Shown: positions 31,613 to 33,804 of the stretch, piece after piece
How positions within the stretch are numbered: the stretch's first letter is position 1
How the letters are laid out: each line of letters opens with the position of its first letter
Program-made: the position numbers and the translations under genes
Assembly: GCA_900767885.1 (NCBI GenBank)
Contig: CAAGAU010000004.1
Location: 1-33,804 of the forward strand
DNA length: 33,804 nucleotides
Source of the DNA: Clostridia bacterium
Lineage (GTDB): Bacteria; Bacillota; Clostridia; Christensenellales; Borkfalkiaceae
Reading direction: 5' to 3'
Notes under the pieces: model-generated
Seen by the model: only the letters and a program-made list of their open reading frames with translations
What the model was told of the DNA's origin: nothing
The model's database searches: none

Positions 31613-32826
31613 TTAAAGTAGCCAAATTCGGCGGCACTTCTATGTCGAACGCAAAAACGTTCGGGTTGGTCGCCAAAGAGGTACTTAAAGATAACGATAT
31701 TCGTATAGTGGTCGTTTCGGCAGGCGGTAAAACGGGCGATTGTCCCAAATTTACCGACGCGCTGAAATTCGCTTACGATAAATTTAAGCGCGGCGAAAGC
31801 GTAAAAAAATGTTTAAGCGAGCCTTTTGCGCGCGTCCGTACTCTCGTAAAAGAGTTGCGGCTTAACTTTGATATTGACTTTGAACTAATGAAAATCGAGA
31901 GCGACCTTGAAAAACCTTGTAACGCGGTCGCTCCCGATTTTCTTTTATCCCGAGGCGAATATTTGTATTCAAGAATTTTCGCTCGATATTGCTCTCTGCC
32001 TTTTATCGACTCGGCCGAACTTTTTAAGTTTGACGAAAACGGTGAATTCAACGCCGAATTTACCCGCTACTTAATTAAAAAGGCGTACAGGCAAACGGGA
32101 CGTTTCGTGTGCGGCGGTTTCTACGGCTCGGACGAGGACGGACGAATACGTACTTTTGCCCGCGGCGGCTCGGATTTCAGCGGCGCGGTAGCCGCCGGGG
32201 CAATTTCGGCTGACGTATACCTGAACTTTACCGACGTAGACGGCGTATATAATTTTAACCCTGCGATATGCAAACAAAGTAAGGTAATAGAGCGATTATC
32301 ATATAGCGAAATCCGCAGATTAGGCGAATACGGCGCGTCGGTTCTGCAATGCGACAGCGTGCTGCCGCTTGAAGAAAAGGGCATACCCATAATAATTAAA
32401 AATACTTTCAACCGGGAGGCAAAAGGCACTGAAATATGTAAAATTCCTAACGGTTCGGCGTTTGCGGTTGCCGAATCCGACGGCTATTTTTACGCTAAAA
32501 TCAAACAGAACGGTAAGTTTTTGTCGGACAAAATTTTTACGCCGGAAATAACCCCCGTTTTTGTTGCGTTTACCGCCGATTACGCGGAGTGCGTTTTGTC
32601 GGGTAACAGAAATTGTTTTTTCGAATGTAATTATGGATATTTTGAAAATTCCGTAACGCTGTTTTATGCGACCGCATGTTTGCGTTCCCGCGCTTTTTTT
32701 AATATTATTTCCGAACGAAAATTGTGCTTGTTCGAATTTAAAAATTCCGACGGTTATTATGCGGCGGTAAAGACAGTTGATAAAAAAGAGATCGAACTAA
32801 TTTTAACCGACTTTTTAAAATCGTAG
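31609..32826 (+). CDS. Aspartate kinase with divergent C-terminal domain, non-AUG start
   Basis: 405 residues from the chosen start. It phosphorylates aspartate, the first step to lysine, threonine, methionine and diaminopimelate. Kinase motifs are VAKFGGTSM at the very start, VVVSAGGKTGD, FARGGSDFSGAVAAGAI and NFTDVDGVYNFNP. About 115 C-terminal residues should be two ACT domains but show none of the usual ACT motifs, so feedback control may be lost or changed. No ATG, GTG or TTG lies just before the conserved start; the only nearby choices are CTG at 31609 (overlapping the upstream TGA) or ATT at 31612. A TTG at 31540 would add 23 unrelated residues. Confidence 0.88.
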   Translation: MIKVAKFGGTSMSNAKTFGLVAKEVLKDNDIRIVVVSAGGKTGDCPKFTDALKFAYDKFKRGESVKKCLSEPFARVRTLVKELRLNFDIDFELMKIESDLEKPCNAVAPDFLLSRGEYLYSRIFARYCSLPFIDSAELFKFDENGEFNAEFTRYLIKKAYRQTGRFVCGGFYGSDEDGRIRTFARGGSDFSGAVAAGAISADVYLNFTDVDGVYNFNPAICKQSKVIERLSYSEIRRLGEYGASVLQCDSVLPLEEKGIPIIIKNTFNREAKGTEICKIPNGSAFAVAESDGYFYAKIKQNGKFLSDKIFTPEITPVFVAFTADYAECVLSGNRNCFFECNYGYFENSVTLFYATACLRSRAFFNIISERKLCLFEFKNSDGYYAAVKTVDKKEIELILTDFLKS

Positions 32827-32861
32827 CGTTTAGCAATCATTTTTGTATCACAAATAAATGG

Positions 32862-32941
32862 TATAATTAAACCGTAAATCCGATCACACAATCCCCCTTA
32901 AATAAAAAGAAAAAACGCACCCGCGCGGTGCGTTTTTTCTT
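32862..32941 (+). ncRNA. Candidate short RNA with a C-rich stretch
   Basis: TATAAT at 32862-32867 with an extended TGG, but a weak -35, would start an RNA near 32874. It would run about 67 bases into the perfect 15-bp hairpin at 32907-32941. The unpaired part contains ATCCCCCTTAAAT, similar to the C-rich loops by which some Firmicutes small RNAs bind Shine-Dalgarno sequences. It could equally be only the 3' end of the cdaA operon. Confidence 0.35.
32907..32941 (+). terminator. Intrinsic terminator after the cdaA operon
   Basis: A perfect 15-bp stem (32907-32921 with 32927-32941) with a five-base loop. A and T tracts flank both sides, so it should work in both directions. Confidence 0.88.
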
Positions 32942-32968
32942 GCATTTTGTTTCAAAAAGTGATAAAAT
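32940..32968 (+). promoter_or_regulatory. Promoter of tRNA-Leu
   Basis: TTGCAT (32940-32945), a 17-bp spacer and TAAAAT (32963-32968). The predicted start at about 32975 is two bases before the tRNA. Confidence 0.65.
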
Positions 32969-32976
32969 AACGATAC

Positions 32977-33061
32977 GCGGATATGGCGAAACCGGCAGAC
33001 GCGAAGGACTTAGGATCCTTTGGGGCAACCCATACAGGTTCGATTCCTGCTATCCGCACCA
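32977..33061 (+). tRNA. tRNA-Leu (anticodon UAG), CCA encoded
   Basis: 85 bases. The acceptor stem GCGGATA pairs with TATCCGC, followed by A and an encoded CCA. The anticodon arm is AAGGA-CTTAGGA-TCCTT, with anticodon TAG for CUA and other CUN leucine codons. A long variable arm (TGGGGCAACCCA region) marks a class II tRNA, and the T arm has GGTTCGATTCC. Confidence 0.97.
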
Positions 33062-33071
33062 CAATAAGAAT

Positions 33072-33110
33072 AAAACGAACCCGAGAGATAGTCTTGAGTT
33101 CGTTTTATTT
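33072..33110 (+). terminator. Intrinsic terminator after tRNA-Leu
   Basis: AAAACGAAC (33072-33080) pairs with GTTCGTTTT (33098-33106), followed by ATTTT, 10 bases after the tRNA. Confidence 0.75.
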
Positions 33111-33169
33111 TAAAGCTTACGAATATCCGTAACTGCTGAACGATTTAAATATCTGCAAAAATTAAAGTA

Positions 33170-33208
33170 AAAACCTGTTTCCGCGTTTGTACGGAAACAG
33201 GTTTTTTT
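33170..33208 (+). terminator. Second intrinsic terminator before the insertion sequence
   Basis: A 14-bp stem (33170-33183 with 33192-33205) and a seven-base T-run. No gene lies between it and the tRNA terminator; it may shield the insertion sequence from outside transcription. The 33111-33169 stretch shows nothing else. Confidence 0.8.
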
Positions 33209-33275
33209 GATATAAAAAAAAACCACGCGATAGTCGCGTGGTTGGAAAAAGGTTTACCGATGAGTTGAAAAAAGA

Positions 33276-33335
33276 CTCCGATTGTATTAAAATAAACGTA
33301 TGACCTGCCAGTCAACGAAAAAAATACAATCGGAG
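33276..33335 (+). promoter_or_regulatory. Hairpin that hides the tnpA ribosome binding site
   Basis: A perfect 13-bp stem: 33276-33288 pairs with 33323-33335 across a 34-base loop. The right arm includes GGAG of the GGAGG site (33332-33336) eight bases before the tnpA ATG, so the folded mRNA should block translation, as known for IS200. Confidence 0.75.
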
Positions 33336-33343
33336 GAAATTCA

Positions 33344-33804
33344 ATGTCAGAAACATCGAATAACATAAATAGTTTAGCACATACGAAATGGAATTGCAAG
33401 TATCATATAGTGTTTGCGCCGAAATATCGACGAAAAATATTTTATGAAGAACACAGAAAAGAAGTACGGGAAATATTAAGGAAGTTGTGTGAGTGGAAAG
33501 GCGTAGAGATAATCGAAGGAGAAGTATGTCCGGATCACATACATATTCTTGTATCGCTGCCACCCAAAATGAGCGTTTCGGGATTTATGGGGTATCTGAA
33601 AGGAAAGAGTGCAACAATTATATTTCAGAAATGGGGAAATATGAAATTTGCATACCGAAATCGCGAATTTTGGTGCAAAGGATATTACGTAGACACGGTA
33701 GGAAAGAACACAAAAGCGATACAAGAATATGTTGCAAATCAGTTGAAAGGCGATAGAGAAGCAGATCAACTGAGCATATTCGATCCGCGAGACCCGTTTA
33801 CGGG
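33344..33804 (+). CDS. tnpA: IS200/IS605 family transposase TnpA (Y1), partial at window end
   Basis: 153 codons are visible with no stop before the edge; the family is about 130-160 residues, so nearly all of it is present. The metal-binding HUH motif is DHIHILVSLPP (His65 and His67). Other signatures are KYHIVFAPKYRRKI, FWCKGYYVDTVG and QEYVANQ, whose Tyr near 129 is probably the nucleophile. It cuts and joins single-stranded DNA at hairpin ends. Codon use is richer in AGA, AGG, CGA and ATA than in neighbouring genes, in line with transfer. Start chosen at the ATG after GGAGG. Confidence 0.95.
   Translation, partial: MSETSNNINSLAHTKWNCKYHIVFAPKYRRKIFYEEHRKEVREILRKLCEWKGVEIIEGEVCPDHIHILVSLPPKMSVSGFMGYLKGKSATIIFQKWGNMKFAYRNREFWCKGYYVDTVGKNTKAIQEYVANQLKGDREADQLSIFDPRDPFT

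Larger units (their letters stand above)
33211..33804 (+). mobile_element. IS200/IS605-type insertion sequence, left part
   Basis: A subterminal palindrome (AACCACGCGA at 33221-33230 with 33234-33243, loop TAG) is followed by a tnpA gene of the Y1 type. These elements have no terminal inverted repeats and use imperfect palindromes as end signals, which fits. The exact left end is uncertain and the right end lies beyond the window, so a tnpB partner cannot be judged. Insertion is between a tRNA terminator and downstream DNA not seen here. Confidence 0.8.

Overview
The window looks like chromosomal DNA of a spore-forming, low-to-mid-GC member of the Firmicutes, probably an uncultured member of the Clostridia. 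The reasons are a SpoIIID-type sporulation regulator, Firmicutes gene pairs (topA-trmFO-hslV-hslU, comEC-holA, cdaA, nadD-yqeK-rsfS), sigma-A-like promoters with TATAAT or TAAAAT -10 boxes, and strong GGAGG ribosome binding sites inside operons. No rRNA, prophage or plasmid backbone is visible. The genus cannot be fixed by eye.

Layout. 1-870: trailer-end part of a CRISPR array with 36-bp type II-like repeats and 30-bp spacers; cas genes and leader lie off the left edge. The array ends in degenerate repeats and a strong hairpin terminator, followed by a 43-codon gene and rubrerythrin on the minus strand. 1789-3030: a lipoprotein and a divergent small membrane protein. 3039-8566: guaA, a zinc-ribbon membrane protein, a LacX-like epimerase, plsY and uxaC, all on the plus strand. 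8584-11659: hypothetical membrane proteins on the minus strand around spoIIID and a membrane-anchored DUF1508/YegP-like protein. 11732-13208: a nadD-yqeK fusion and rsfS. 13411-23095: a long plus-strand run of comM, dprA, topA, trmFO, hslV, hslU, hisS and a thioredoxin. 23096-26217: a structured-RNA candidate, then an aromatic amino acid-type ABC transporter operon preceded by a Phe/Tyr-codon leader peptide and an attenuator. 26286-27377: a GDSL hydrolase clipped by a nonsense codon, and a minus-strand transcription unit with its own promoter and terminator but no convincing ORF (candidate ncRNA). 27378-32826: an MBL-fold hydrolase, comEC (without its MBL domain), holA, cdaA, a 36-residue membrane peptide and an aspartate kinase that seems to start on a non-AUG codon. 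32827-33804: a candidate short RNA, tRNA-Leu(UAG) and the left part of an IS200/IS605-type insertion sequence whose tnpA runs off the window.

How it works together. Most of the window is housekeeping: GMP synthesis, phospholipid acylation, NAD synthesis, ribosome silencing, DNA topology, tRNA modification and charging, proteolysis, replication and c-di-AMP synthesis. Three DNA-uptake or recombination genes (comM, dprA, comEC) are present. The most unusual signals are regulatory: the Phe/Tyr attenuator, two unassigned RNA candidates, several promoters whose predicted start site falls on or within a few bases of the start codon (leaderless mRNAs), and a hairpin that buries the tnpA ribosome binding site. 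All calls were made by reading the sequence; no database search was run.
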